64,000 nt of DNA from Bacillus tequilensis KCTC 13622. Its GTDB lineage: Bacteria; Bacillota; Bacilli; Bacillales; Bacillaceae. The notes below the pieces were generated by a model that made no database searches, was not told where the DNA came from, and saw only the letters and a program-made list of their open reading frames with translations. Position 1 is the stretch's first letter. The number at the start of each line of letters is the position of its first letter. Location of the stretch: assembly GCF_000507145.1 (NCBI RefSeq), contig NZ_AYTO01000008.1:124001-188000 (forward strand), read 5' to 3'. Of the stretch, positions 9,096-18,079 are shown piece after piece. The translations under genes were made by a program, and so were the position numbers.

Positions 9096-9503
9096 TTAGT
9101 CATCAGCAGAGCGTTTTTTAGCTTCGTTTGAAATAAACGAAAAATAATGATCCAGCATGAGCAAATCTTCTTTATTGAGATATTGCCACTTTTCGTCTTC
9201 AAAAAGGGCAAGGTCTTTTAAGTCATAGGCCTTCGCTTTTTCAAGCAGCTTACACTTCGTTTCATAAGGAGCCTTGGCTTCATGCACCTCTTCGATGTAA
9301 CCAGCCTTATACATAAGACCTTCATAAGGAATTTTTAAAGCCTCAGCCAGTTTTTTGATGGTGGCAGGTTTGGGAACGCCCCGTTTGCCGTTTTCGATTC
9401 TGGAGATACCGGCTGCGCTTACGCCTGAATAAGTCGCCAGCTGATTGACTGTTAACTTTCTCTCTTCGCGCAATGCCCGCAATTGTTCACCAAAGCTTTC
9501 CAT
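9096..9503 (-). CDS. rghRA: RghRA, Xre-family repressor of rapG/rapH
   Basis: A 135-residue Xre-type repressor (YvaN) that in B. subtilis represses the response-regulator phosphatase genes rapG and rapH, linking to DegU and ComA control. The helix-turn-helix lies in residues 1-66 (LTVNQLATYSGVSAAGISRI) and the C-terminus ends SFISNEAKKRSADD like RghRB. ATG 9503 gives MESFGEQLRALREE; the frame extends upstream to 9524 but the extra seven codons overlap the GGGGTGAGAC ribosome site, so the shorter start is preferred. Confidence 0.92.
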   Translation of the reverse strand: MESFGEQLRALREERKLTVNQLATYSGVSAAGISRIENGKRGVPKPATIKKLAEALKIPYEGLMYKAGYIEEVHEAKAPYETKCKLLEKAKAYDLKDLALFEDEKWQYLNKEDLLMLDHYFSFISNEAKKRSADD

Positions 9504-9655
9504 ATGTCTCACCCCGTCCCTCACTGTTACTCATATTTTAGTATGTTTATTGACTAAAGGAAATAGGTAGACTGGAAATGCATTGACAAAAGTTAACATA
9601 AGCCGTAATGTAAAAGTATAGAAAATAGATTTTTCAGGAACGGAAGGTGAGGAAA

Positions 9656-9889
9656 GTGCCGGTAGAAAAGATACAGATTAGACGTGATTATGTCTTGCAG
9701 TATATGGTCAATAACGATTATTCCCTTAATCAGCTTGCGCTGGAAATCGGAGTTTCACCCGCCACACTGAGCCGCGTGCTGAATGGAGAAAGACGGCCGG
9801 GACAGCTTGTGATCGGTAAAATGCTTCACTATTTTAATTTGAAATTTGAGGATCTTTTTTACTATGATTTTATTGACAAAAGTCAATGA
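9656..9889 (+). CDS. yvzC: YvzC, small Cro-type DNA-binding protein
   Basis: A 77-residue protein consisting almost entirely of a helix-turn-helix domain (DYSLNQLALEIGVSPATLSR, then VLNGERRPGQLVIGKMLHYF). I choose GTG 9656 behind GGAAGGTGAGG; GTG 9647 lies within that site. It is divergent from rghRA across 152 bases, so the two may share regulation. Target and effector are unknown. Confidence 0.8.
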   Translation: MPVEKIQIRRDYVLQYMVNNDYSLNQLALEIGVSPATLSRVLNGERRPGQLVIGKMLHYFNLKFEDLFYYDFIDKSQ

Positions 9890-9923
9890 AACGTTAGCGA
9901 AACGCCAGGAATTCAAGCGTTTT

Positions 9924-10700
9924 CTATTTCTGGGAATGATGTGTCAGCACAAATCCTGTCACCAGTTCATTGCATGTTTTCCATTGTTTTGTCGGAAGCT
10001 GGTGTCCCTGATATTCCAATCTGAAAAATTCGGCATGGCTGCACGCTCTTCGGTAATAGCCTGCGCTTGTAAAGGTCCAGTCCCGCAGGCCGCCATACAT
10101 GAACAGCTTCGGCATTTGCAGATGTGGCAGCTGTTCAATACAGTTGTAGTCGAGTGAAGCCTGATAATATTGATGCCAATGGGTCTGGTCTGCTTTTTTC
10201 ATATGGTCTGTCAATATGGCTCGAACTTGGCTGTCTTTTGTGTGGCTGCCGGCGAGGATTTTTATGAGCAGCCATGGGTTTTTTTCAAGCAGATACATGC
10301 CCATTTTGTGCAGTTTCTGGCCGATTACGTGATGAACAGCGGGGTAGGCGCCTGACAGAACAAGATGCGACACTTTGTCCGGGCGGGTAAAGCCGATATG
10401 CTGTGCGATTAAGCCGCCGGCGGAATACCCGAATAACACAGCCTTATCCATGTGCAGAGCGTCCATGAATTGCACGATCTCGTCTGCATAATAAGAAATA
10501 GAGGCGGGCTGATCCGCATGATCGCTGTCGCCGTGGCCGCTTAAATCGGGAAAGATCACCCTGAAATGCTTGGAGAGAAGGCGCTGATAATAAAAAACCT
10601 TGCGCCCCATGCCGGGAGGGTGGATAAAGATGATCGGAATTCCCTGTCCATATTCCGCATAATAAAGATGTTTTCTGCTGGCTATGCTGATAAGGGGCAT
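9924..10700 (-). CDS. yvaM: YvaM, alpha/beta-fold hydrolase
   Basis: A 258-residue alpha/beta hydrolase. The nucleophile elbow is GYSAGG, the oxyanion motif HPPGMG lies near residue 27-32, the acid is probably the Asp in GGLRDWTF and the His is in YQGHQLPTK. Substrate is unknown. The frame opens further upstream at 10847, but ATG 10700 follows AGGAGAAAAACA and is the better start. It is convergent with yvzC and divergent from secG. Confidence 0.88.
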   Translation of the reverse strand: MPLISIASRKHLYYAEYGQGIPIIFIHPPGMGRKVFYYQRLLSKHFRVIFPDLSGHGDSDHADQPASISYYADEIVQFMDALHMDKAVLFGYSAGGLIAQHIGFTRPDKVSHLVLSGAYPAVHHVIGQKLHKMGMYLLEKNPWLLIKILAGSHTKDSQVRAILTDHMKKADQTHWHQYYQASLDYNCIEQLPHLQMPKLFMYGGLRDWTFTSAGYYRRACSHAEFFRLEYQGHQLPTKQWKTCNELVTGFVLTHHSQK

Positions 10701-10841
10701 TGTTTTTCTCCTTTTGATTTTCGTATGAATAGGGTAACCAAGATAAAACGCCCTTATCCCGCGTCTGATACATCGTGACATGCCAACCCTTTTCATGTAA
10801 AATAGAAGTAATGTAGGCCAGTGAGTCTGGAGGTGTAAGGG

Positions 10842-11072
10842 ATGCACGCAGTTTTGATTACCTTATTGGTTATCGTCAGCATTGCACTTATTATTGTCGT
10901 TTTGCTTCAATCCAGTAAAAGCGCCGGATTATCTGGTGCGATTTCGGGCGGAGCGGAGCAGCTCTTCGGGAAACAAAAAGCAAGAGGTCTTGACTTGATT
11001 TTGCACCGTATCACGGTTGTGCTGGCAGTCTTGTTTTTCGTGTTAACGATTGCGCTTGCTTATATCCTATAG
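10842..11072 (+). CDS. secG: SecG, preprotein translocase subunit
   Basis: A 76-residue protein with two membrane helices (residues 3-22 and 53-75) separated by a loop with the conserved GxxGxxSGG-like stretch [20 protein letters not shown]. SecG associates with SecYE and assists protein export. The ribosome site is GGAGGTG, and a terminator follows. Confidence 0.95.
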   Translation: MHAVLITLLVIVSIALIIVVLLQSSKSAGLSGAISGGAEQLFGKQKARGLDLILHRITVVLAVLFFVLTIALAYIL

Positions 11073-11086
11073 GGCGATGTTTGTAT

Positions 11087-11115
11087 AAGGTCTGATGTAA
11101 AGTCAGGCCTTTTTC
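11087..11115 (+). terminator. secG terminator
   Basis: AAGGTCTGA, the loop TGTAAAG and TCAGGCCTT followed by Ts. Confidence 0.75.
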
Positions 11116-11197
11116 ACGTTTCAGACTGATATTCAGAGCGTTTTTTTCTGATCAAACTGTGGAAAACTAAAATGACCGTGCAGATAGAAAGGGAGAC

Positions 11198-11944
11198 ATG
11201 AGCATGAAAGTTGTGACACCAAAACCATTTACATTTGAAGGCGGAGACAAAGCGGTGCTTTTGCTGCATGGCTTTACAGGAAATACAGCGGATGTAAGAA
11301 TGCTGGGACGTTACTTGAATGAACGGGGCTACACGTGCCACGCACCTCAATATGAAGGACACGGGGTGCCCCCTGAAGAACTAGTACATACGGGGCCCGA
11401 GGACTGGTGGAAAAATGTGATGGATGGCTATGAATACTTAAAATCTGAAGGCTATGAGAGCATTGCAGCCTGCGGACTGTCGCTTGGCGGGGTTTTTTCG
11501 CTGAAATTGGGTTACACTGTACCCATAAAGGGAATTGTTCCAATGTGCGCGCCGATGCATATAAAGAGTGAAGAAGTCATGTATCAGGGCGTCCTTTCAT
11601 ACGCTCGCAATTATAAAAAATTCGAGGGGAAAAGCCCGGAGCAAATTGAAGAGGAAATGAAAGAATTTGAAAAAACGCCGATGAACACGCTCAAGGCGCT
11701 GCAAGACTTAATAGCCGATGTGCGGAACAATGTCGATATGATTTATTCACCGACATTTGTGGTGCAGGCCCGTCATGATCACATGATTAATACCGAAAGC
11801 GCCAATATTATTTACAACGAAGTGGAAACCGATGATAAACAGCTGAAATGGTACGAGGAATCAGGCCATGTCATCACGCTCGACAAAGAACGTGACCTCG
11901 TCCATCAGGATGTGTATGAATTTTTAGAGAAGCTTGATTGGTAA
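11198..11944 (+). CDS. est: Carboxylesterase (Est30-like), YvaK
   Basis: Cytosolic carboxylesterase of 248 residues, similar in layout to Geobacillus Est30. The nucleophile lies in GLSLGG, the oxyanion residues in LLHGFTGN, the acid Asp in QARHDHMI and the His in EESGHVIT. A cap insertion is seen between residues about 120 and 165. GGGAG lies only two bases before ATG 11198 but eight bases before ATG 11204, so translation may really start at the latter, giving MKVVTPKP. The gene precedes rnr by 18 bases, consistent with the secG-est-rnr-smpB-ssrA cluster. Confidence 0.92.
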   Translation: MSMKVVTPKPFTFEGGDKAVLLLHGFTGNTADVRMLGRYLNERGYTCHAPQYEGHGVPPEELVHTGPEDWWKNVMDGYEYLKSEGYESIAACGLSLGGVFSLKLGYTVPIKGIVPMCAPMHIKSEEVMYQGVLSYARNYKKFEGKSPEQIEEEMKEFEKTPMNTLKALQDLIADVRNNVDMIYSPTFVVQARHDHMINTESANIIYNEVETDDKQLKWYEESGHVITLDKERDLVHQDVYEFLEKLDW

Positions 11945-11962
11945 TCAACAGGAGGTCGGATA

Positions 11963-14299
11963 ATGGAAAAAGAAGCATTTATGGATAAGCTCCTCTCGTT
12001 TATGAAGGAAGAGGCGTATAAGCCTCTGACTGTTCAGGAACTTGAGGAGATGTTAAATATTACGGAAGCTGAGGAGTTTAAGGAGCTCGTCAAAGCGTTA
12101 GTCACTTTGGAAGATAAAGGGCTTATCGTACGGACGAGAAGCGACCGCTACGGCATTCCGGAAAAGATGAATTTAATAAAAGGAAAGATATCAGCGCATG
12201 CAAAAGGATTCGCCTTTTTGCTGCCTGAGGACACGTCGTTAAGTGATGTGTTTATTCCGCCTAATGAGCTGAATACGGCAATGAACGGCGATATCGTCAT
12301 GGTTCGTCTGAATTCACAGTCAAGCGGCTCCAGACAGGAAGGGACCGTCATCCGCATTTTAGAAAGGGCGATTCAGAAGGTTGTCGGTACGTATACAGAA
12401 ACAAGAAACTTCGGTTTTGTCATTCCGGACGACAAAAAAATCACGAGTGACATTTTCATCCCGAAAAACGGGAAAAACGGAGCGGCGGAAGGGCATAAGG
12501 TTGTTGTCAAGCTGACGAGCTATCCTGAAGGCCGCATGAACGCCGAGGGCGAGATTGAAACCATTCTCGGCCACAAAAATGATCCGGGCATTGATATTTT
12601 ATCGGTCATTCATAAGCACGGCCTGCCTGGTGAATTTCCTGCTGAGGCGATGGAGCAGGCCTCAAGTACGCCCGACACAATTGACGAAAAAGACCTGAAA
12701 GACCGCCGCGATCTCCGTGACCAGGTGATTGTCACCATTGATGGAGCGGACGCGAAGGATTTGGATGATGCGGTTACCGTGACGAAGCTTGAAGACGGAA
12801 GCTACAAGCTTGGCGTTCACATTGCTGATGTCAGCCATTATGTAACCGAAAACTCGCCGATTGACAAAGAGGCGCTTGAAAGAGGGACGAGTGTTTATTT
12901 AGTTGACCGGGTCATTCCGATGATTCCGCACAGACTGTCAAACGGCATCTGCTCTTTAAATCCAAAGGTTGACCGCCTGACACTTTCCTGTGAAATGACC
13001 ATTAACAGTCAGGGGCAGGTGACGGAGCACCAGATCTTCCAAAGTGTCATCAAAACAACGGAGAGAATGACATATTCAGATGTGAATAAAATTCTTGTTG
13101 ACGATGACGAAGAGATGAAACAAAAATACGAGCCGCTTGTCCCGATGTTCAAAGACATGGAGCGGCTGGCTCAAATTTTGCGCGACAAGCGGATGAACCG
13201 CGGCGCCGTTGATTTTGATTTCAAGGAAGCGAAAGTGCTTGTTGATGATGAAGGCGCGGTGAAAGACGTTGTCATCAGAGAACGCTCTGTCGCCGAGAAA
13301 CTGATTGAAGAATTTATGCTTGTGGCGAACGAGACGGTAGCGGAGCACTTCCATTGGATGAACGTCCCGTTTATATATCGGATTCACGAAGAACCGAATG
13401 CTGAAAAACTGCAAAAGTTTTTAGAATTCGTAACGACATTTGGCTATGTGGTGAAAGGAACCGCGGGAAATATTCATCCGCGTGCGCTGCAAAGCATCCT
13501 TGACGCTGTGCGTGACAGACCTGAAGAAACCGTTATATCCACTGTCATGCTCCGTTCGATGAAACAGGCGAAATACGACCCGCAGAGCTTGGGGCACTTC
13601 GGTCTGTCAACGGAATTCTATACGCATTTCACATCGCCGATCCGACGTTATCCTGACTTAATTGTCCACCGTCTGATCAGAACGTATTTAATCAACGGCA
13701 AAGTCGATGAAGCGACACAGGAAAAATGGGCTGAACGCCTGCCGGATATCGCCGAGCATACATCAACGATGGAGCGCCGTGCAGTTGACGCCGAGCGTGA
13801 AACGGATGATCTGAAAAAAGCGGAATACATGCTTGATAAAATCGGTGAAGAGTTTGACGGCATGATCAGCTCTGTGACAAACTTCGGAATGTTCGTCGAG
13901 CTGCCGAATACAATCGAAGGACTCGTCCACGTCAGCTTTATGACGGATGACTACTACCGCTTTGACGAACAGCATTTTGCGATGATCGGCGAGCGGACAG
14001 GAAATGTCTTCCGCATTGGAGATGAAATCACAGTCAAGGTTGTCGATGTCAATAAAGACGAGCGCAATATCGACTTTGAAATCGTCGGCATGAAGGGGTC
14101 TCCGCGCCGTCCGAGAGAATTGGATAGCAGCCGGAGCAGAAAGCGCGGAAAACCTGCCAGAAAACGCGTTCAAAGCACGAATACGCCTGTTTCTCCGGCT
14201 CCGTCTGAAGAAAAAGGGGAATGGTTCACTAAGCCGAAGAAGAAGAAAAAACGCGGCTTCCAAAACGCGCCGAAACAGAAACGGAAAAAGAAGAAATAA
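11963..14299 (+). CDS. rnr: Ribonuclease R
   Basis: 3'-to-5' exoribonuclease of 778 residues that degrades structured RNA and works with trans-translation. It has an N-terminal winged helix (1-70), cold-shock type OB folds (about 75-220), the RNB catalytic domain from about 225 to 580 with the metal-binding motif [13 protein letters not shown] near residue 257-270, an S1 domain at about 628-705 ([20 protein letters not shown]), and a Lys/Arg-rich tail ending KRKKKK. The ribosome site is AGGAGG. It lies directly upstream of smpB. Confidence 0.97.
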   Translation: MEKEAFMDKLLSFMKEEAYKPLTVQELEEMLNITEAEEFKELVKALVTLEDKGLIVRTRSDRYGIPEKMNLIKGKISAHAKGFAFLLPEDTSLSDVFIPPNELNTAMNGDIVMVRLNSQSSGSRQEGTVIRILERAIQKVVGTYTETRNFGFVIPDDKKITSDIFIPKNGKNGAAEGHKVVVKLTSYPEGRMNAEGEIETILGHKNDPGIDILSVIHKHGLPGEFPAEAMEQASSTPDTIDEKDLKDRRDLRDQVIVTIDGADAKDLDDAVTVTKLEDGSYKLGVHIADVSHYVTENSPIDKEALERGTSVYLVDRVIPMIPHRLSNGICSLNPKVDRLTLSCEMTINSQGQVTEHQIFQSVIKTTERMTYSDVNKILVDDDEEMKQKYEPLVPMFKDMERLAQILRDKRMNRGAVDFDFKEAKVLVDDEGAVKDVVIRERSVAEKLIEEFMLVANETVAEHFHWMNVPFIYRIHEEPNAEKLQKFLEFVTTFGYVVKGTAGNIHPRALQSILDAVRDRPEETVISTVMLRSMKQAKYDPQSLGHFGLSTEFYTHFTSPIRRYPDLIVHRLIRTYLINGKVDEATQEKWAERLPDIAEHTSTMERRAVDAERETDDLKKAEYMLDKIGEEFDGMISSVTNFGMFVELPNTIEGLVHVSFMTDDYYRFDEQHFAMIGERTGNVFRIGDEITVKVVDVNKDERNIDFEIVGMKGSPRRPRELDSSRSRKRGKPARKRVQSTNTPVSPAPSEEKGEWFTKPKKKKKRGFQNAPKQKRKKKK

Positions 14300-14308
14300 C
14301 AGCTCAAC

Positions 14309-14345
14309 CAGCAAATAGGGCCGCAGCGCTCTATTTGCTTTCTTT
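14309..14345 (+). terminator. Possible terminator between rnr and smpB
   Basis: GCAAATAG and CTATTTGC flank a GC-rich centre (GGCCGCAGCGCT), followed by TTTCTTTC. The stem is good but the T-tract is interrupted, so partial readthrough into smpB is likely. Confidence 0.5.
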
Positions 14346-14443
14346 CGGAAAGAGCTTTTCATTGTAGCGGCACGTGACATTTGGTAAAATAGAGCGTATC
14401 GCAAAAGGTGGACAGTTTTTCCTTAGAGAGAGGAGGTTCTGGC

Positions 14444-14914
14444 ATGCCGAAAGGGTCAGGAAAAGTATTATCTCAAAATAAGAAAGCCAATCACGATTAT
14501 TTTATAGAAGAAACCTATGAAACAGGCATCGTTCTGCAAGGAACCGAAATCAAAGCGATTCGCGCCGGCCGTGTAAACCTTAAGGATTCCTTCGCCAAAA
14601 TCGAACGGGGAGAAGTGTTTCTCCACAATATGCACGTCAGCCCGTATGAGCAGGGAAACCGCTACAACCACGATCCGCTCCGGACGAGAAAGCTATTAAT
14701 GCACCGCAAGGAAATTAATAAGCTGATCGGGTTAACGAAGGAAAAAGGCTATTCTCTCGTTCCGCTGAAGCTGTATTTAAAAAACGGTTTTGCCAAAGTG
14801 CTTCTCGGCCTTGGAAAAGGGAAGAAGAACTATGATAAACGGGAAGACCTGAAGCGCAAGGACGCGAAGCGGGAAATCGAAAGAGCGTTTAGAGACAGTC
14901 AAAAAGGCTTCTAA
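14444..14914 (+). CDS. smpB: SmpB, tmRNA-binding protein
   Basis: A 156-residue OB-fold protein that binds tmRNA and delivers it to stalled ribosomes. It carries the family sequences [20 protein letters not shown] and [10 protein letters not shown] and a basic C-terminal tail that enters the mRNA channel. ATG 14444 follows GAGAGGAGG; the frame opens at 14408 but without a ribosome site. It lies immediately before ssrA. Confidence 0.97.
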   Translation: MPKGSGKVLSQNKKANHDYFIEETYETGIVLQGTEIKAIRAGRVNLKDSFAKIERGEVFLHNMHVSPYEQGNRYNHDPLRTRKLLMHRKEINKLIGLTKEKGYSLVPLKLYLKNGFAKVLLGLGKGKKNYDKREDLKRKDAKREIERAFRDSQKGF

Positions 14915-15002
14915 AGGCATAGTGCTTGATTCAAAAATCAGGCCTGTGCTATACTGTGTTCACGATCAGATCACAACGCTATTCATTTGAAGGATTTGAC
15001 AA

Positions 15003-15030
15003 TTGAAAAGCGCCGTGATCATGTTATAAT
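15003..15030 (+). promoter_or_regulatory. ssrA promoter
   Basis: TTGAAA (15003-15008), 16 bases and TATAAT (15025-15030). Transcription would begin near 15037, so the mature 5' end at 15091 requires processing of a leader of about 54 bases, as known for tmRNA (RNase P). Confidence 0.7.
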
Positions 15031-15090
15031 AAGACTATAGCCAGTTTGAGTGAGAGCTTGATATTTTCTCCCGTATTTCCCTTATAACAA

Positions 15091-15450
15091 GGGGACGTTA
15101 CGGATTCGACAGGGATGGATCGAGCTTGAGCTGCGAGCCGAGAGGCGATCTCGTTAACACGCACATAAATATAACTGGCAAAACTAACAGTTTTAACCAA
15201 AACGTAGCATTAGCTGCCTAATAAGCGCAGCGAGCTCTTCCTGACATTGCCTATGTGTCTGTGAAGAGCACATCTAAGTAGGCTACGCTTGCGTTCCCGT
15301 CTGAGAACGTAAGAAGAGATGAACAGACTAGCTCTCGGAAGGCCCGCCCGCAGGCAAGAAGATGAGTGAAATCCTAAATATGCAGGCTACGCTCGTAGAC
15401 GCTTAAGTAATCGATGTCTCTGGACGTGGGTTCGACTCCCACCGTCTCCA
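15091..15450 (+). ncRNA. ssrA: tmRNA (ssrA)
   Basis: Transfer-messenger RNA that rescues stalled ribosomes and tags the incomplete protein. The ends GGGGACG (15091-15097) and CGTCTCC (15443-15449) pair into an alanine-tRNA-like acceptor stem; the T arm is GGGTTCGACTCCC. The tag frame at 15177-15218 encodes GKTNSFNQNVALAA and ends with TAA TAA, which with the charged alanine gives the Bacillus AGKTNSFNQNVALAA degradation tag. CCA is not encoded and is presumably added. Length 360 bases. Confidence 0.97.
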
Positions 15451-15464
15451 TACATACTTTGAAA

Positions 15465-15510
15465 CCGCAGTGCTATCAAGGCTTTTAAAGCCTTTGAGGG
15501 CACTGCGGTA
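15465..15510. repeat. 46-base imperfect palindrome after tmRNA
   Basis: ACCGCAGTGC and GCACTGCGGT enclose CAAGGCTTT and AAAGCCTTTG, which pair with one bulge. No T-tract follows. The next bases GTAACATTTTGGCAACATTTTG read on the minus strand as CQNVT-like codons reminiscent of the 3' ends of phage-type integrases, and tmRNA 3' ends are common integration sites. This may be an old attachment-site scar. Confidence 0.4.
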
Positions 15511-15580
15511 ACATTTTGGCAACATTTTGATGTCCCAGCCTTTGAGAAGTGACCAAAGGATTGCATCACATATTGACAAT

Positions 15581-15620
15581 AAAGCAGAACCTCTAAAGAG
15601 GTTCTGCTTTATTTTTTCTC
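15581..15620. terminator. Bidirectional terminator downstream of tmRNA
   Basis: AATAAAGCAGAACCTC, the centre TAAA and GAGGTTCTGCTTTATT followed by TTTTT. It is the likely transcription end for ssrA. The rest of the 302-base gap 15451-15752 holds the palindrome listed separately and the yvaG leader. Confidence 0.8.
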
Positions 15621-15752
15621 CGAATCACAGGCACTAAAAAGTGCGTACTTCCATTTGAATCCCAGCTGTTTCATACTGATTGCAGAGCAGATGTTTCACC
15701 AATTAGATTTCTGTCAATAAATAAGAGGAAACAAAAACGGAGGGATGAAGGA

Positions 15753-16547
15753 ATGAAACTCAATTTACAAGGGAAGACCGCACTGGTGACCGGTTCGACA
15801 TCAGGGATCGGGAAAGCCATTGCCTCTTCGTTAGCTGAAGAGGGCGCAGCAGTGATTATTAACGGACGCCGGGAAGAGAAAGTGAATCAGACGATAAAAG
15901 AATTGAAAACACAACATTCAGAAGCGGTCCTTTATCCGGCCGCATTTGATTTGGGAACAGAAGAAGGCTGCAATGAGCTGTTTCAGGCATATCCAGAGGT
16001 TGATATTTTAGTCAACAATTTAGGGATTTTTGAACCGGCGGAGTACTTTGATATTCCCGATGATGAATGGTTTCGTTTTTTTGAAGTGAATATTATGAGC
16101 GGTGTAAGGCTGACACGCAAGTATTTGCATAACATGATCGAGAAAAAAGAAGGGCGTGTGATTTTCATTGCCAGTGAAGCGGCGATAATGCCGTCACAGG
16201 AAATGGCCCATTACAGTGCGACGAAAACGATGCAGCTGTCCATTTCCCGCAGTTTGGCGGAGCTGACAACCGGCACGAATGTCACGGTCAACACCATCAT
16301 GCCGGGCTCTACCTTAACAGAGGGTGTGGAAACAATGCTGAACTCGCTGTATCCTGGTGAAAACCTGACTGTTCAAGAAGCTGAGGCACGCTTTATGAAA
16401 GAAAACCGGCCGACATCTATCATTCAAAGACTGATCCGTCCGGAAGAAATCGCCCATTTTGTCACATTTTTAAGCAGCCCGCTATCCTCCGCGATCAATG
16501 GCGCAGCGCTTCGGGCGGACGGCGGTTTGGTCCGCAGTGTCTTTTAA
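15753..16547 (+). CDS. yvaG: YvaG, short-chain dehydrogenase/reductase
   Basis: NAD(P)-dependent oxidoreductase of the SDR family, 264 residues. The cofactor motif is TGSTSGIGKA (residues 13-22), the structural NNLG motif is present, and catalytic Ser/Tyr/Lys lie in ASEAA and HYSATKTMQ (YxxxK). The substrate is unknown. It is clearly paralogous to YvrD at the other end of the window (62224-63015), sharing NEPTSLIQR/NRPTSIIQR-type ends. AGGGATGAAGGA precedes the ATG, and a terminator follows. Confidence 0.93.
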   Translation: MKLNLQGKTALVTGSTSGIGKAIASSLAEEGAAVIINGRREEKVNQTIKELKTQHSEAVLYPAAFDLGTEEGCNELFQAYPEVDILVNNLGIFEPAEYFDIPDDEWFRFFEVNIMSGVRLTRKYLHNMIEKKEGRVIFIASEAAIMPSQEMAHYSATKTMQLSISRSLAELTTGTNVTVNTIMPGSTLTEGVETMLNSLYPGENLTVQEAEARFMKENRPTSIIQRLIRPEEIAHFVTFLSSPLSSAINGAALRADGGLVRSVF

Positions 16548-16574
16548 ACCTCTCCTTTTGGGAGAGGTTTTTTA
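16547..16574 (+). terminator. yvaG terminator
   Basis: AACCTCTCC, the loop TTTT and GGGAGAGGTTTTTT. Confidence 0.85.
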
Positions 16575-16581
16575 TATGTTG

Positions 16582-16639
16582 TTGATTTCCACAAATTGCT
16601 GTCGTATAATTTTGGTACCAATATAGTTTTTTGGGTACC
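16582..16639 (+). promoter_or_regulatory. yvaFED promoter with GGTACC operator
   Basis: TTGATT (16582-16587), 17 bases and TATAAT (16605-16610). Immediately downstream, over the expected start point, is the perfect palindrome TTGGTACCAA (16612-16621), and a second half-match TTGGGTACC follows at 16631-16639. It is a likely autoregulatory site for the TetR protein YvaF; binding is inferred. Confidence 0.6.
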
Positions 16640-16656
16640 GGAAGTGAGGGATCGAT

Positions 16657-17226
16657 TTGGAAAAAAGAATTTTGGCGGAAACCATACGGCTGATCCGGCA
16701 GAAAGGATTTTCATTTACGATGAATGATTTGGCGGCAGCGCTGGGAACGAGCAAGCGGACACTCTACGCGTATTACTCATCTAAAGATAAGCTCGCGGGA
16801 GCGGTGGTTGAACAATTTATCGCAGAGATGAAGCAGATGGAAAGAGACATCTATGAAAATGAGCGTTTGGACGTGCTTGAAAAAGTGAAACAATTGCTGA
16901 TCGGTCTTCCGCAGGGAATGGACCTGCTGAACATGGGATTATTAAGCGAACTGAAGAAATACCATTACGATGCGTGGCTTACATTAGACACGTTTATGAA
17001 GGAAGAATGGACGATTGTCCTTGAATTATTAAACGAGTGCAAACGGAAAAAGAGAATCAGAAATATCAATTTGGATTTGTTTGTCCACATGTATATAGGA
17101 AGCATCAACCAAGTGTATGACCCTGAATATCCGCTCAAACATCAGTTCACGACAGGAGAGGTTCTTGAATCGATTGTAGATGTATTGATGAACGGCATAA
17201 CAGCTGATGAGGAGGATGAAGCGTGA
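16657..17226 (+). CDS. yvaF: YvaF, TetR-family repressor
   Basis: A 189-residue TetR-type regulator. The N-terminal helix-turn-helix is FTMNDLAAALGTSKRTLYAY, YSSKDKLAGAVVEQF (residues about 20-55); the C-terminal helical domain would bind the ligand. It starts at TTG 16657 behind GTGAGGG. The stop overlaps the yvaE start (GTGA at 17223-17226), so the regulator is translationally coupled to the efflux gene it probably controls. Confidence 0.9.
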   Translation: MEKRILAETIRLIRQKGFSFTMNDLAAALGTSKRTLYAYYSSKDKLAGAVVEQFIAEMKQMERDIYENERLDVLEKVKQLLIGLPQGMDLLNMGLLSELKKYHYDAWLTLDTFMKEEWTIVLELLNECKRKKRIRNINLDLFVHMYIGSINQVYDPEYPLKHQFTTGEVLESIVDVLMNGITADEEDEA

Positions 17227-17582
17227 ATTGGGTGTTTCTATGCTTAGCGATTTTGTTTGAGGTTGCCGGGACGGTCAGCATGAAGCTATCGTCAGGTTTT
17301 ACAAAGCTTATTCCCAGTATTATATTGATTTTCTTTTATGGCGGAAGTCTTTTCTTTCTGACGCTTACGCTAAAATCAATAGATGTATCTGTTGCTTATG
17401 CCGTATGGTCAGGAATGGGAATTGTCCTGATTACAGTCGTTGGTTTTTTGTTTTTTCAAGAGAATATGAGCGTGATGAAACTCATTTCAATCGGCTTGAT
17501 TATCGCCGGTGTGGTGTCTTTAAACCTGATTGGGCAAGGGACGCAGTCTGAGCCGATACATAAAAGCGGGCCGTACAAATGA
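17223..17582 (+). CDS. yvaE: YvaE, small multidrug resistance (SMR) transporter
   Basis: A 119-residue four-helix proton antiporter of the SMR family. The essential membrane glutamate is Glu13 in LAILFEVAGTVSMKLS, and SYAVW-type motif VAYAVWSGMG is present at residues 59-68. It probably exports cationic compounds as a dimer. It overlaps yvaF upstream by GTGA and yvaD downstream by ATGA. Confidence 0.92.
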   Translation: MNWVFLCLAILFEVAGTVSMKLSSGFTKLIPSIILIFFYGGSLFFLTLTLKSIDVSVAYAVWSGMGIVLITVVGFLFFQENMSVMKLISIGLIIAGVVSLNLIGQGTQSEPIHKSGPYK

Positions 17583-17980
17583 AATATATGAAACTGTTTT
17601 TTCTCGTGACTGATATCGGTTTTATTTTGTATTGGCTGTCAGCAGGGTTTTCGCTGATACCGGAGAGCTGGGCTTTTAAACATCATGAACAACCATTTAT
17701 GATTGCCTGGAACTGGTCCTTTTTTCCGCTGGATATCCTGATCTCTGTCACAGGATTGTACAGTTTGTATTTGTATCGGGTGAATCCTGCTGACTGGAAG
17801 CTGATGGCGCTGATTTCACTTGTATTGACCAGCTGTTCAGGCCTTCAGGCGATTTCTTTCTGGTCATTCAGCCGGGACTTCGATCTTGTTTGGTGGCTGT
17901 TTAATGGGTATCTGTTGATTTATCCTTTATTTTTTATTTATTTTCTCTTAAAGGAAAGCCATGCAACAAAGCAGTGCTGA
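17579..17980 (+). CDS. yvaD: YvaD, membrane protein of the yvaFED operon
   Basis: A 133-residue integral membrane protein with about four hydrophobic segments (residues 5-22, 42-60, 76-95, 100-125). I recognise it by position and from B. subtilis YvaD (DUF5360-like, uncertain). The ATGA overlap with yvaE at 17579-17582 implies coupled translation and a shared role, but function is unknown. Confidence 0.8.
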   Translation: MKYMKLFFLVTDIGFILYWLSAGFSLIPESWAFKHHEQPFMIAWNWSFFPLDILISVTGLYSLYLYRVNPADWKLMALISLVLTSCSGLQAISFWSFSRDFDLVWWLFNGYLLIYPLFFIYFLLKESHATKQC

Positions 17981-18011
17981 CAGCGCTGTTTTTTATTTTT
18001 GTAAAAAAACT

Positions 18012-18061
18012 TTGTTTTCAGAAAAGTAAAACGATATAATATGTAATATATTGCATATTAC
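18012..18061 (+). promoter_or_regulatory. Promoter and dyad before the EamA/GntR pair
   Basis: TTGTTT (18012-18017), 17 bases and TATAAT (18035-18040), followed by the inverted repeat GTAATATAT-TGC-ATATTAC (18043-18061) over the start point. This is a likely operator for the GntR protein encoded in the same unit. Confidence 0.6.
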
Positions 18062-18079
18062 CTGTCAGGAGGATGTACG

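Noticed and set aside
15387..15569. Minus-strand open frame overlapping the tmRNA 3' end
   Set aside because: Its C-terminal half is tmRNA sequence read backwards and it has no ribosome site; at most the 5' part is an integrase scar.
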